DNA from: Erythrophleum ivorense
Lineage: Eukaryota > Streptophyta > Magnoliopsida > Fabales > Fabaceae
Length of the DNA: 64,000 bases
NCBI GenBank assembly: GCA_026724425.1
Contig: JAIUCV010000023.1
Location: forward strand, 4,903,958-4,967,957
Reading direction: 5' to 3'
Under the pieces are notes generated by a model. It did no database searches. It was not told the origin of the DNA and saw only the letters and a list, made by a program, of their open reading frames with translations. A program made the translations under genes and the position numbers. The stretch's first letter is position 1. Each line of letters opens with the position of its first letter. Below, in pieces: positions 34,606 to 46,701 of the stretch.

Positions 34606-35000
34606 ACCAGCAAAGTAGTAGAAATGGAAGTGTATGCTTCGCAAAAATACAGGTTTGATAAGCTTCACATTGATTGAAGGATCAAGTTAATTACGTTTTT
34701 CATATGATGGAATGCGATGGTGAAAGAAAGGGTTAATTATGTATACATGGCATTCCTTGCGCTCTGAGTTGTTTCGCATAACGGTCCCAGAGAAGAACCT
34801 ATCAAAGGCCTCCACGTGGTTTCAAGAAAATCAACACCAAAGGAGTCATCTCACATGAAATTACTTAATTTTACCATGGGGGTGTTGAGGTGTTCACACG
34901 TGAAAGGTAGTCCAAGTGAAAGAAAAGAATAAAACAGACGTGGGCGAAATACGAATGAGGCTCAATTGAATTCTAACGTTTTCAAACTTTTAAGTGTATA
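34606..35000. other. Non-repetitive island with G-box-like motifs
   Basis: No ORF. This stretch is less AT-rich than its surroundings. It contains the palindromic G-box CCACGTGG (34812-34819), TCACACGTGA (34894-34903) and GACGTGGGC (about 34937-34945). Such ACGT-core motifs bind bZIP and bHLH factors. It could be a distal regulatory or conserved non-coding segment; this is inference. Confidence 0.3.
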
Positions 35001-35233
35001 GATATTTAAAAATATATATTTATTTAAAAAAGAGATAATTTTTTTAAAAAATATATATTATATTTTTCAATAATATAAGAAATTTTTTATATTTATATAT
35101 TATTTTATTAAATCATTTGTTAATCAAATAAATTGTATAAAATTATATTTTAATATTATTATATGAGTTGTTTGCAAACCAGGATGATGTAAAGAGGATT
35201 CAAACCAAGCATAGTCCTATTTATAATAAAATT

Positions 35234-35431
35234 ATGTTTGGCTTTTCATTATACAAATGTATTTTTTTATAAAATTTATATAATATCTATTATATTTTTA
35301 TAATTATTACTTCATTTATCAAATCACTATTTTAACTATCAAATCATATTTTTAAAAATAGATGTACAAAAAGTATTTCTTATCATAATTATCTAATTTT
35401 TATATATTTTTTACATTATCTAACCAAATAT
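35234..35431. mobile_element. Small MITE, copy 2
   Basis: The ends ATGTTTGGCTTTTCATTAT and ACATTATCTAACCAAATA are imperfect inverted repeats. The AT-rich core (TATAAAATTTATATAAT.. TTTTAACTATCAAATCA) parallels the copy at 34407-34605. No coding content. Confidence 0.4.
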
Positions 35432-35850
35432 AGTTTTATTGTTGAAATGTTGGGACCAACAGCGGAAACACACTTGAATAAATGGAGTAAAATTTACGTT
35501 GATATTAAATAACGTAATTAATTAAAAATGTTATCATATTTTGTTGAATGGGTTGATTATCTTTTTTTAAAACTAGATTCTTTGTGAATTTGGGAATACT
35601 GAAATGAACCTCGTCTTTTTTAGAACATCTACATATGAAAAATGATAAAATTTTTACATAAAATTAGTAAAAAAAAATTATAGAATTAGATATAATCGAA
35701 TTATCTCTCAATCAATTGATTAAGATAGAAGAGCAACAAAAAAGTGAAGAAACCAAAGTGACGAATAAAATGAGAGAAGAGATGAGTGAAACAAGCTGAT
35801 GAGTAAATTGAGAGAAGAGTGAGATGATGAAGAAAAAAGGAACGAGAGGG

Positions 35851-35876
35851 TATATATATATATATATATATATATA
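35851..35876 (+). repeat. (TA)13 microsatellite
   Basis: A perfect TA dinucleotide run of 26 bases. It lies inside an AT-rich minus-strand open frame (35701-36036) that I do not support as a gene. Confidence 0.9.
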
Positions 35877-36361
35877 GCATATAATTAACTAGTAAATTTT
35901 TTTGAAAAAAAATTGGAGGCTCTAATGAAGCAACGCTTCGCTGAAACCTATTTCTTCGCGTGAAATGTTCTGAAGTTGAATCCTTCACTATATGCTTTGG
36001 TGAATAGTGACACAAAAGTGTGTAGTACAATGTCACTTTTTGGGGGGGGTTTAAATCTTACATATATATATTAATTATTATAAATAAATATTATATGAAT
36101 AAAAATTCATATCCATGATAAAATAACTAGATAATAAAGAGATATAAAAATATTAAATATTTATTAATAATAAAAGTAATAGAAATATAATGTATAGTGG
36201 TAAATATATAACAACTAGACAATAGATATAACTCAATTTTTAAAATTAAATTTACATTAATATCATACTTATTTGTAGTTATTATATTAGTTTTAGTTAT
36301 TCTAAATTAAGAAATGAATTTTTTCAATTAAATTGAAATAATTGAATTACCTTTCAATTAA

Positions 36362-38925
36362 TTCTTCTTCTTCTTCTTCTTCTTCATTGTTATGTATCTC
36401 AACTTCAACTTCTATAGTCTCTTTATCTTCAACCTTAAGATCCACTTCTTCCATGTCTCTCCTCATCTCATAAGGTATCACCTGATATTTTATTATCTAT
36501 AGTATTGACATGAGCCTTATTATCTTCGTAAGTAATCTCTAATATATGACTATCATTTGCCAAATTCCTTGATTTAGTCTTAATGACAATAGACTAATCT
36601 AATTTATCTCTACTCACAAGATACAATGCATAATAAACTTGTACAACTTTTCTACAAACATAAATGAATCAAATTTTCCATACTTTTTGGCATGTTTAAT
36701 TTTAATAATTTTATATTATTTGTGTACCTTCATCCCATGATTCATAATAGGATCAAACCAATCACAATAAAATAAGACTAACTTTTTTATAAATTTTTTT
36801 GGATATTATAACTGTACCATTTTTTTAAAGATGCCAAAATAGTCATTTTTTCCATCTTTCCCTATTCTTTTTATACACACTTCATTGTTTAGTGTCTTCT
36901 TCCCAATGTTCCAAGATTTGGTGTGAAACTTGTATCCCTTCACATAATATATTGGTCATGTTTTTACCTCTCTAAATAGGCCCCAAACTAAGTCCTCCAA
37001 ATATACATTGTTACTAAATGTTGGTTGATTAAGAACATGTTTGAGAACAAAATAATGTTATGCAAGTAAATAACTATACCAAATGTATTATTAAAAAAAA
37101 AAACACACACACACACACATATCAAGTATTATTAAGAACATGTTTGACATTCAAAGGATTTAAACCACGAGGCAAAGTTCTACTTAATCATGGAGTTAAT
37201 TTCTTTGAAACTAATATTTGGATTTAATCTTCTCAAATCTTGTTGAAAACTCTTACAATGCAGTTTAAATGTTAGTACATGAATAATAATTAAGCTAAAT
37301 ATAGTAATAAATATGTGCCTTACTCAATATATGGCTTACTAATTGTGAAGATGAGTAACCTTTAATTCTCTATCATTCAAATAATGAGTAGAGTCCAAAT
37401 GAATGTTCAACTTTATTGAAAGTCGATAAAGTCGGCTTTCTTGTCTTTTCTTCATCCACACAATCATTTTAGGCCACTCTTGTTTAAACTGAATGTACAT
37501 GTGACTTGAAGTAGTATAAACTAAAATGTAATATCTCTTGTGAGAAATACACTTTGTAGATGAAACTTTCCACACAAGTTTTATTTTAACAGTTTATTTA
37601 CTATTTAAAAACCTATATGACCAAATAACAAGTGGTTAGAGAGAATTATGAATTATTATGTTATAAATAAATTAGAAACTGTTAGAATATCATATAAGTA
37701 TCAATTACTTTTCAAAAGGATATACTCATCGGTACTAGTAGGCCACTAACCCTTGCCTCAAATGACAAGTGGACTGGTGAACGTTTGATAGAATTAAAGA
37801 ATCTAAGTGAAAATATTCTTTTTAACTTGTAGAAAATGATATGAATATTGTTTTTTATTTGTATTAAATCATCCACTTTTAACATCATTGAATATAGATC
37901 TTTAAAGAATTGACTTGACTTAATTATAGGTTTCCAATATGCTTAGGTAGTGCACAAAAGGCAATTGGCAATAAACGTTACATAAAAATGTGACAATTAT
38001 GACTTTTTAATCTAAATAAGTTTCGTTCCTTTGAAATCACACATTTTGACAAATTCAAGAAATACGATTTGTTATTTTTAATTATTTTACCCACTTTGAG
38101 ATAACCTTTTTTTTCCTGCTCTAGTGTGAAATGAACTTAGCTTTATGCTTAAACACTTTCTCAATAGCTAATTCTTATAATTTTAAGTCTTTGTACTTAC
38201 AATATTCATTCAAATCCATCTTGACTTTGATATTATCTTTGGTCTTCCCTTTAATATCCATAACATCATTAAATATATTATCAAACACATTTTTTTTCTA
38301 TGTGCATTACATCTAAATTATGATGAACCAATGATGTTTCCAATATGGAAGCTCTCAAAATATATTCTATTTTGTCCAATTATGATTTTCCTTTTAACAT
38401 GGTAATATAAAAACCCCATGCTCTACTATTTTAGGAAAGGTATTAACATGCTACCACAATTCTTCCCAATCCAATCTCAGAGGTAGGGGATTGTTTTCAA
38501 CTCTATTTTTCTTAAATTCATTTTTATTTCTTCTAAGAACATGGTCCATAAATAAAAACTATCAATGACAATCAAACTAAGAGTTCTTTCACCTATACTT
38601 TAAGGTAAAAGTTTTTGAGTTTTCCATACAATAAGGACAAGCTAATTTTTCAATAATATTCTACCTTAACAATATTCCATATACTAGAAAGTCATTATTG
38701 TCCATATTAATCTACTCTCATATGAAATTTTGTTTTTTTAGATATCATAAGTCAATACTCTTTTTTTTCATAATATTTTTAACTCATTAATCAATGATTG
38801 CAAGAATACATCAATTTTAATTTTGGGATCTCATGATCCAAGAATGATTATAGTAAAAAAGAAGTAAGGAGTAGTCATGAACAATTCAAGAAGGAGATTG
38901 GTGAGAAGTAATTATCACAGGTCTT
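36362..38925 (-). pseudogene. CACTA transposase, C-terminal half (Tnp2 end, DUF4218- and DUF4216-like regions)
   Basis: In order on the minus strand: FLDHEIPKLKL near 38840 (the usual 'LIPGPK..' segment), NVFDNIFNDVMDIKGKTKDN near 38270 (a hallmark of CACTA Tnp2), a DUF4218-like region to about 37.4 kb, and a DUF4216-like stretch VLFYCDWFDPIMNHGMKVH near 36730-36785. A (CTT)9 run at 36362-36388 encodes an acidic Glu tract on the minus strand, typical of the C-terminal tail of these proteins. Stops and frameshifts are frequent, so it is not functional. Confidence 0.65.
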
Positions 38926-38940
38926 AAGAAAAAAAAATGT

Positions 38941-38959
38941 ACACACACACACACACACA
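38941..38959 (+). repeat. (AC)n microsatellite
   Basis: An AC dinucleotide run close to the left edge of the 38928-46696 insertion. A second (AC)n run lies at 37103-37119 within the CACTA remnant. Confidence 0.85.
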
Positions 38960-41900
38960 TAACTAGAACAATTCTAGAGAAAAAAGGAAGAAGCAAAAGT
39001 TAGTGTTCAAATTTTTTTTTCTTTAACCTAAGGCCTCCTTATAAATCATACTAGAATCATAAGAGAATGTTAGAGTGACTTTCTTTGGTGGACACTCATG
39101 TTCATAGGATCAAATCTTCAAGCACAAAGGTCACAAACCTAAGCAATACAAATTCCAAGTCTAATTTATGAAAGCAAATGTGAGTCTCTTGCCTCTTAAT
39201 TCATCCACACTAAGGTAGAACTAAAAGAGATGCCAAAGATTCTATCTCTAGTTTGAGAGAACTCTTTTTAGGTTTTTAAAAGAGAGAGAATGGTTGCTAA
39301 AGAGTGCTAGCTTTCTATATATCCTTTTTCTATTAAATAGTGTGCAAACCCTTCTGCATTTTTCTCATTTAAATGTCCTTTTTTTTAGGTCTTGTATTAT
39401 GTGTGACCCCTTGATTCATATTTTAGCAGTATTGAGAATGTAATCTCTTATATTTATAATTGAACCATTTAATTAATCTAATTAATTAGAAACATTTCCA
39501 ATTCATGAATAACATTTATATGACTCTTGGATATTGAACTATTCAATTAATCTAATTAGTTTAATTATTACACTTTCTAATTCATGAAACATGATTATGC
39601 GACTATTTGGTTTTCACAAATTATAAGTGACATCTAGCAATATGTCATAACCCATAATATAATATGAATTTATTCACAAGTCAATGAATATATCATGTTA
39701 GTATTTAATGTACAATTACATTTCTTTATTACATGATGCTTCTTCATGAACTTATTTAGGTATGAACAATATGTCAAACTTTTAAGTTTATAACATGCAT
39801 GATTTTGGCCAATGACAATGATGAGGAAATTGGAAAACTATTTTTTTTAATTTCACTTTTTCATTTTATGGTCATAGATTTTATCTAGTCTTATCCTTAT
39901 TAAATAAAGTATCTCCATCTTTTACTAAGAGTAATAGATTCCTAACTAGTACACTCATAAAAAAAATTGCTTTTAGTGGCGACATTGGTCATTGCTAGTG
40001 TAATGTCCGGTTTTCGTTAAACAATGGAAATGGGCATGTTTTCAAAGTAAGTCCCCTGAAATGAATTAGTTAAGGTCCTGAAATGAATTAGTTAAGGTCC
40101 TGAAAAATTTGAGTAACTTTCTAACCTCCTAAAAATGAAAATCCTAGCCTCAGACAGAAGGAAAAATGGAGCTAGAATGAAAAAATAAATGTTGCCAAAA
40201 AACCAACAGCATTTTTGTAATTTTGAGCAAATTTTGGAATTCACACAGAAGGACTTTTTTAAACAAAAGTTTTAACTTCTTCGAGATTCTCAGAGGCCCT
40301 AAAAATCATGGGAAGCCCTGAGATAGTTAAATCCCCTCTGGTGGACGTTTTTCAATGTCAGTGTGCCTGAACTTTGACAGATTCAGTTGGGAAGGTTTTA
40401 GCTCTGATTTAAGTATTTCAAAGGCATTTTACTAAATTGGGAACCTAAATTTTATAATGGAAAATGCAGTTCTAAAAAAGGAGCTAAAACGAAAGAAAAA
40501 TAGAAATGCTATTATGAAAGGACAAAAATGAAATTAAAGTGTTAAAGGAAGCTTCCAAATTCTTCTTTATAAGTCACGTTCTTTCTCTCCTTCATTAAAC
40601 CAACTTGCTTCTGCCCATTTTCAGAAAAAAAAAAACTCCAGCTTCTTAGGTGTACAAGAGAAGGAGGATTTTGGAAGAATAAATCCAAGAAAAAGGTAAG
40701 AATCTTTACGAATTTTCATGTCCTTCATTCTTGAAACTTACTTCTCTCCTCTCAAGCTTTCTTTCTATAATTATAATAGAGAGTTTGGTGCTATTTTGGG
40801 TGCAGAACAGAGAGGAAAATTTCAAAATTTGAGGGAGCAAGCCAACCAAGTGGAAGAACAAGCCAAAGGAACCAAGAAAGTAAGGTAAAATCTCCATTCT
40901 TTGGTAGATTCTTCCTCCCCCTTCCCTTGAAGGTATTTCATCTAGCAAGGAGCCCATCTCCTAGGGGCTATGTTCTGTCCAAATCATGGAGGGATTAGAG
41001 GTTATCATGCCTTTACATGCCATGATTCTTGATGCCATAGTATGTTTCCAAATGAATATATGATGTTTGTTTAAGTTTGCTTAAGTGTAAAGAGACCAAG
41101 AACTCTTCACCATAGTGAGGACGAGCTAAGAACCCTTAAACTTGGTTGAGACAAAGTAAAGAGTCGCCCAAAAGCAAAGTGGGCTCCCAAGAGTATGGTT
41201 GAGTCCAAAGCTTTTAAAGAATGGGTGAGGCAAGTCTAAAATCCATGAGAAGAAGTGTGAGGCCAATCTAAACACTTGGTGAGTTCTTAAATGCCTTGTA
41301 TGAGTTGTTCATATGCCAAGCTGCTTTTTAAATGTCCATGACTTCCATTTTCTCCATGCATGCATCTGTAAAGCTTGCTTTGCACATATTATGTATGATT
41401 GAATGGGAGATGAGCTATTGGGATTCTTTGAATATCATCCCCTCCTCTCCAATACTCTAACATGCTAAGTGGACTAAGTAACTATGGCAATGAGAGCCAA
41501 CAACAATGAAGATGGAAGATTAACAACCATATGTCTAGTTTCATTCTTTTTGGAACCATAATGGTGCTTTATGATGTATATGATGTTGTAAATGGTCTAT
41601 AACCCTTAAGACATGTGTAAATATAATATTATGTGATGTTTAAATGTATAGATATGATGTATGACCTCTAGCATATATTTTGAATATGTAATGCCAAAGT
41701 ATGCAACTTAAGAGTTTAATATAAATGTGCATAAGTGTGAGTTGAATGGCCAAAATGAGATGCATGAGGTTTGGTGTGACAACCCTACCTTTTAAACATG
41801 GTAATTATAGTTAAATATGTAATTAATAATTAATGATCAAGGTGTGGAGTCGTTACAGTTTATTACGTTATGAAAATATAGGAAAATTTGAATCTTGATG

Positions 41901-42089
41901 GTAGGGTCATCACTAAACAACCACAAACAAAACAAAAATAGATAAGAGAAACCATACTACCATGAAGGGTTTACGATTCGTCCATTCATCAGTCTCAACA
42001 CACAAAAACCTCCCACAAATATTCCTATATCATTTTCTAACATTACCATTGAAGAAATTAGGGTTTTTAGGCTAAAGGAAGGAGTTTGG

Positions 42090-42545
42090 GGTTTTGTGCC
42101 GCGGCTCATATCATTTCCACTGCGGCTAAGTTGCTCTTTGGAATTACTAGGTAACGCCACGGTGAGTTGGACCATCGCCGCAGCAGAAATGCCTCCTAAA
42201 GCTACTGTTCCACATCCCACGATCCTCACTTCGGCGGATCACTCTTGCGCCGTGGCGAGATTCGCTATTGGACACCCCTCAGATTGTTCCCTCGACTAGC
42301 GCTGCGGCAGTATGTGATGTGCTGCGGCGAGGTTTCATTCTGTTATCCTCTTGGATGATTTTTTTTCACTCTACGCCGCAGCATGAGGAAAACGCCACGG
42401 TGAGTTTCCTCACGCCACGGCGTTCCTCGACACTGTTACTTTCCAAAAAAATTTTATTTGCTTGCGTCGTGGTGGGATTACTCATGTCGCGACACCCCTC
42501 GCTTCTGTCACTCATCTGGCCGCGGTGAGGTATTCTTAGCCGCAG
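42090..42545 (-). repeat. CpG-rich palindrome array in solo LTR B
   Basis: Degenerate CCGCGG-type words (GTGCCGCGGCTC, GCGCTGCGGCAG, CTACGCCGCAGC) are scattered here. More CpG sites are changed than in copy A. Overlapping open frames on both strands (41957-42229 minus, 42096-42299 and 42268-42528 plus) result from base composition. Confidence 0.55.
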
Positions 42546-43114
42546 TGTGACTCCCTCCTATAACTACATCTCCTAAATTTCGTCCCCTACACTCTAATTC
42601 TCATCTTAGGACTACCCTAGGACCACTCCCACTCATTTCATATGTCTCTAATGGTATTTATCTGCCCTATACACCCAGCTATTCTACCATTACTAATTCA
42701 AAATTTAAATGTAAGTTTTCACTCCTCCAACTATCCTATACCGGTAAGTCCATAGAGTAATAGCAACAAGAACTCAGCACTATTGGAAATTAAAATTCAA
42801 TATACATTCTGTCAAAGGTTTCATACATCAATGGTTTATATTACATCTAATACATCACATAATTATATTTCCAACAGTATACCATACCATAGATTCAGCA
42901 AAATACATACGTCAAGTGTTATGGGTTCATACATCCAATATCAAGCTAAAATGAGGTCTAACTCCTCAATGAATACATTCAAGGTAATTAAAATATAAGA
43001 GCCTACACTTGGCAACATGAATACATGATGATGCTATACAATAAGGAATACAAAATTTAGCATCTATACTAAATAAGTCAGCCTATGTGCAGCCTTCTTC
43101 TTACATGATGAAGC

Positions 43115-43168
43115 TCATGGATTTTCATCCACTTGCTTCCCCTTATCCTTACCCGAAGAACCTTTACC
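43115..43168 (-). other. Conserved 54-nt exon-like block in solo LTR B
   Basis: The minus strand reads GKGSSGKDKGKQVDENP and stop, after an acceptor-like ATATTTCAG. It is colinear and indel-free with 4348-4401 (copy A) and 60070-60123 (copy C). The donor-like CCAAG|GTAATAG partner is at 44112-44113 on the minus strand. The GC-rich block between them (about 43368-43530) contains an open frame (43355-43558) with CMCFDRAPGYDQTPDALSP. Confidence 0.35.
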
Positions 43169-44240
43169 TGAAATATTAATCCCATAAAATGGGGTGAGAT
43201 GCAAATCTCAGTAACCAAGGCAATTCCATCATATAATCCAGTTTAATTAGCATACATGCATAATTTCACATAAGCATCAGAAGAATACTAGTCATATCGG
43301 TAAATGAAACAATTAGGCTATCATGATCACTGTCCCATACTAGCAATCATATTATCACATGTTAAAGGCCATTAACACCGGGAGAGGCCCGTCCATGGCA
43401 CCTACTCCCCTTTGAGCACAACTAGGGCTCAGTGCATCTGGGGTTTGATCATAACCCGGTGCCCGATCAAAGCACATACACAGGTGGCAGTCGCACCACA
43501 ACTCTACCATGGACTCACAAGGTCCAATCACAATACAATAAATAGCCAACCAATTCATTCAACATTTCAAATCATTCATGTTCAGCAAATATGAAATTAA
43601 AACAGAAATATGCATGGAATTAAGATAAACCCGGTTACCTCACTTGTAGACAATTGCAACAGCCACCAATGGTACAAAAATCTCCCTAAAATCATAGCAT
43701 CAGAAAATTACCACTTTAATTCACCATTAACAGTTGCAACAAGTGTCCAAAGAATTTAAAATGCTAATGACTACCTAGGGAACACTTACCCAGCCACCAT
43801 AAATCCCAAATTCAGATTGAAGTGTCCTCTACCAAAAACCTCAATATTTCACCCAAAATCCTAAACAAATTTGTAGAAAATTAATACCCATACTATAATC
43901 AAGTCATTAGGGTCTCAAATCAGCAGAATTACCTCAAAGAGAAGAGTTTATACCTATCTAATGACAGCCCTAGCCTCAACCTACGAATTTTCACCATGGA
44001 AACATCACATAACAAGTTTCAGATTTTGGGTATAGGTGAAAATGCTCCAAATGAAAAACTAATCGGACCAAAATGAAGAGAAAGATGAGAGGATTAAGTT
44101 ATATAACTATTACCTTGGCTAAATCTTGCTCTAAAAGTGGGGAAATATGAAAATATGCTAAGAACCCTAAAGCCTCCTTTAGACCTCTGAATTTTGAGAT
44201 GGGTGTTTGTGTTTCAGCAAATGGGGAAGAGGCTAAAGCA

Positions 44241-44542
44241 TTAGGGTTTTAGTTGGGTCAAATATGGGTCATGGGTTGCTCCAAGGTCCAGTTCCATTTG
44301 GGCTTCAGATTTTAGCTTTGTTGGGCCAACTCGTATGCATTGGGCTGCTGAAATTCTATTGGGCCATAGCAAGTTTTAAGAGCTCAAAGGTTTTAGGTCT
44401 GCACAAGGGTTATTGGGCCAATTATAAGAGCCTATTGAAGGTGGATCTTGGGCCTTTATTACATTGAATCATATTGGGCCTGCACCTAGCTTATTGGGCC
44501 CCCATTAGCCTCTTATCATGATCTCCTACATTAATTTGGGCC
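44241..44542 (-). promoter_or_regulatory. Site II cluster plus telo-box in solo LTR B
   Basis: Nine TGGGCY motifs on the plus strand (44299, 44322, 44341, 44360, 44414, 44449, 44475, 44495, 44537) and TTAGGGTTT at 44241-44249. On the minus strand this is a site II cluster followed by a telo-box, as in copies A and C. Confidence 0.5.
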
Positions 44543-46701
44543 TAGATGAAATTTCTCTTCTAATTAAATCTCAAACCCATATTAATAATTTATCTTTCCA
44601 AAATTTCTATTTACTTAACTTACTCGATTATTCCATATTAATTATTCTTAATTAATCTAAAAATATGATTAATACCTTAATTAATTTTGGGGTATTACAT
44701 TTGGGACCATTTGGACAGCTCACACAAGTCTCAAATGTGTTGTTGGACTTACCCAAAGGATGCCACAACCAAGGGAAAACCATTTGGCAATTTTGGTACC
44801 TCATATGGAGCCAAAATTGACTATAATGGAACCCTATGTCACTTTTTAGCCAAATGAGTTAATCTTGATATGAGATTTCGTATGCAAATAATTCTCATTA
44901 AAAGATTTTTGAAAAGCTAAAGATCATAATTTTCAGAGGTCTACAAAATATTTGATGATTTTTCAAAGTTGACAATTTTTATAGTTTTGGTCTGCTGCAT
45001 TATTCATATAGTCCAAAAATGAATTCTGTCGCATGAGGCCCAAATGATGTCCAATTGCCATAAAATTTTATACGAAGAAACTAAACAATTACAGTGACTC
45101 GTGCCAACTAGAAGCACCACATTTGGAGGATCAGAGAGGGAGATATGAATTTTTGAAATTTTTGTCCAGTATCAGTAATTTTGCCTGACCAGAGGTACTA
45201 TTCCATTGAATTCTAAAGTTTAGGCTTGATGAACTAGTCTGGAGATATTTTTTCTCTCTAGTTAACATCCACAGCTTTCTAGATTGGTATCATTTTCATA
45301 GATTGTATTTTTGTGAAATTAATTGGACATTTTCAAATTTTTCTGCAGAATTCTGTATCAATTCCAGGATGCAGTCGGACCTTTGGACTATTTTGAGTGT
45401 TAAATGTCCTCTGTGATGAATTTTATGGTCTGAACATATTTTTAGTGTGAATTAGACATCCAAAAATTTCCAGAATAAGCAAAATTGCATAATTTAGATT
45501 TTTCTAGATTTAATTATGAATTTTCAAATTTTGGGTAGAATAGGGGGCAAATCTGGCCGAAATTAAACAAGTCCATTTCATGCTTCATTTAAGTTTTTGA
45601 GTTGTGGACATGATATTGTGATACAAACGAGTTGTTTTGATGTAATTAAATTTGAGGATGTATAGTATAAGCTCACACGATCCACATGACACCGATTGCA
45701 ATTTTTAAGTATAACACAACGCAAATAAATCCATTATTTTCGGTCCCTTTTTCATGTGCTTTCATGGAAATGATGATGTGAAACTTATGAATGCTATGAA
45801 ATAAGCTAGAATTCATGGTGTTACAGCTAGAACCTTTGTAATAAAAGGATTTTAATGATGACAAAAAAGATGCCACTAAAAATGATATTTAGTTTCAATA
45901 AAAATGATTTCTAAAACTCTTTTTTACGGCAACAAATTTATTACTACAAAAATCTTTTAGTGATGACTTATCGTGACTAATCACTAAAAGCTTTTTTGTG
46001 TGACAAATGTTGCCACAAAATATTTTAATGATGACTTTTTTTATTAGTTGTCATTAATGACTAAAAAATCACCACTCAAAGTGTACTATTAAGTATGACT
46101 TTTTTAAATTGCCGCTAAAAGTCATTGCTAAAAGCATGTTTCTTGTAGTGTATCTTCATACATACAACATTATCTCCAATAACTACTTTTAGTTTGACTC
46201 ATTATTAAAATCAAAAGCCAATAATATCAAAATATAATATATAACATACATAAAATATCAATGGCCACTTAGGTTAAAGGAGAATTATATTTTACTAAGA
46301 ATAACTATTGACATGTTAGTGAAAAAACTCCATCAATTATTCTTGCTAGGTCAGTTTCATGTACTCATACTTGTTATGAGCACTTGCATGCTAAATTAAG
46401 TGTTTACATACACAATTGACCTAAGGATAGGTCATCCTTATTTGAATAAGCAAATATAATCATATGCTAATCTTATTATATTATAACTGTCTTAAATTAT
46501 AATCCTTGATTAAAAACTATTTACGATTTAAGTTTTAACAAGATCATAAATTCCTTTTAGATGATCAAATCATCACTTATGTTCCCTATCTCTTAATCTA
46601 AAGGCGATATCACATTGTTAATAATGTTGACATAATGTCAAAATTGTATTGATAATAAAACATTGATTGTTAACGATTGCCTTTAGGGCACTCACACTTA
46701 A

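Larger units (their letters stand above)
41775..44699 (-). mobile_element. Solo LTR, copy B of the 2.8-2.9 kb family (minus)
   Basis: On the plus strand it runs from TGTGACAACCC to GGGGTATTACA and is flanked by exact TTTGG repeats (41770-41774 and 44700-44704). Read on the minus strand it starts TGTAATACCCCAAAATTAAT and is colinear with copies A and C. It is the innermost element of the five-level nest. It keeps the site II/telo-box region, the splice-like sites, the GC-rich block and the CpG palindrome array. Confidence 0.8.
39999..45825 (+). mobile_element. Tekay-like solo LTR, split by solo LTR B
   Basis: It begins TGTAATGTCCGGTTTTCG, ends TCATGGTGTTACA, and is bounded by exact GCTAG repeats (39994-39998 and 45826-45830). 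Removing copy B leaves about 2.9 kb, the same length as the chromovirus LTR at 53042-55946. Organisation matches other LTRs here: U3 of about 560 bases, TTTATAAGTCACG (TATA-like, about 40568), a purine-rich leader and AAAAG|GTAAG at 40696. A tandem copy of CCTGAAATGAATTAGTTAAGG sits near 40055-40100. No internal domains, so a solo LTR. Confidence 0.75.
39950..46150. mobile_element. Mini-CACTA (non-autonomous), split by the 39999-45825 LTR
   Basis: The right terminus TTTCTTGTAGTG at 46139-46150 is a canonical CACTA end. The left end CACTCATAAAAAAAATTGC at about 39951 is a worn counterpart. Subterminal words TTTTAGTGGCGAC, TTTAGTGATGAC, AATCACTAAAAGC and CATTGCTAAAAGC repeat in both orientations, as in CACTA subterminal repeats. 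Without the LTR it is only about 370 bases, so it carries no transposase. The 3-bp duplication could not be confirmed. Confidence 0.6.
38928..46696 (-). mobile_element. Solo LTR (minus) inserted in CACTA, itself carrying further insertions
   Basis: Exact CTTAA repeats lie at 38923-38927 and 46697-46701, precisely where the CACTA reading is interrupted. On the minus strand the insert starts TGTGAGTGCCCTAAAGGCAA, a copia-like LTR start. It has a TATA-like GGATATATAGAAAG near 39318, about 390 bases before its end. Its own sequence (38928-39949 plus 46151-46696) is about 1.6 kb. The minus-strand end is unusual, with a T run and (GT)n tract rather than a clean CA. A solo LTR is the best reading. 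Confidence 0.55.

Noticed and set aside
35701..36036. 111-codon minus-strand frame
   Set aside because: It crosses a (TA)13 run that yields Tyr-Ile repeats, and has no domain.
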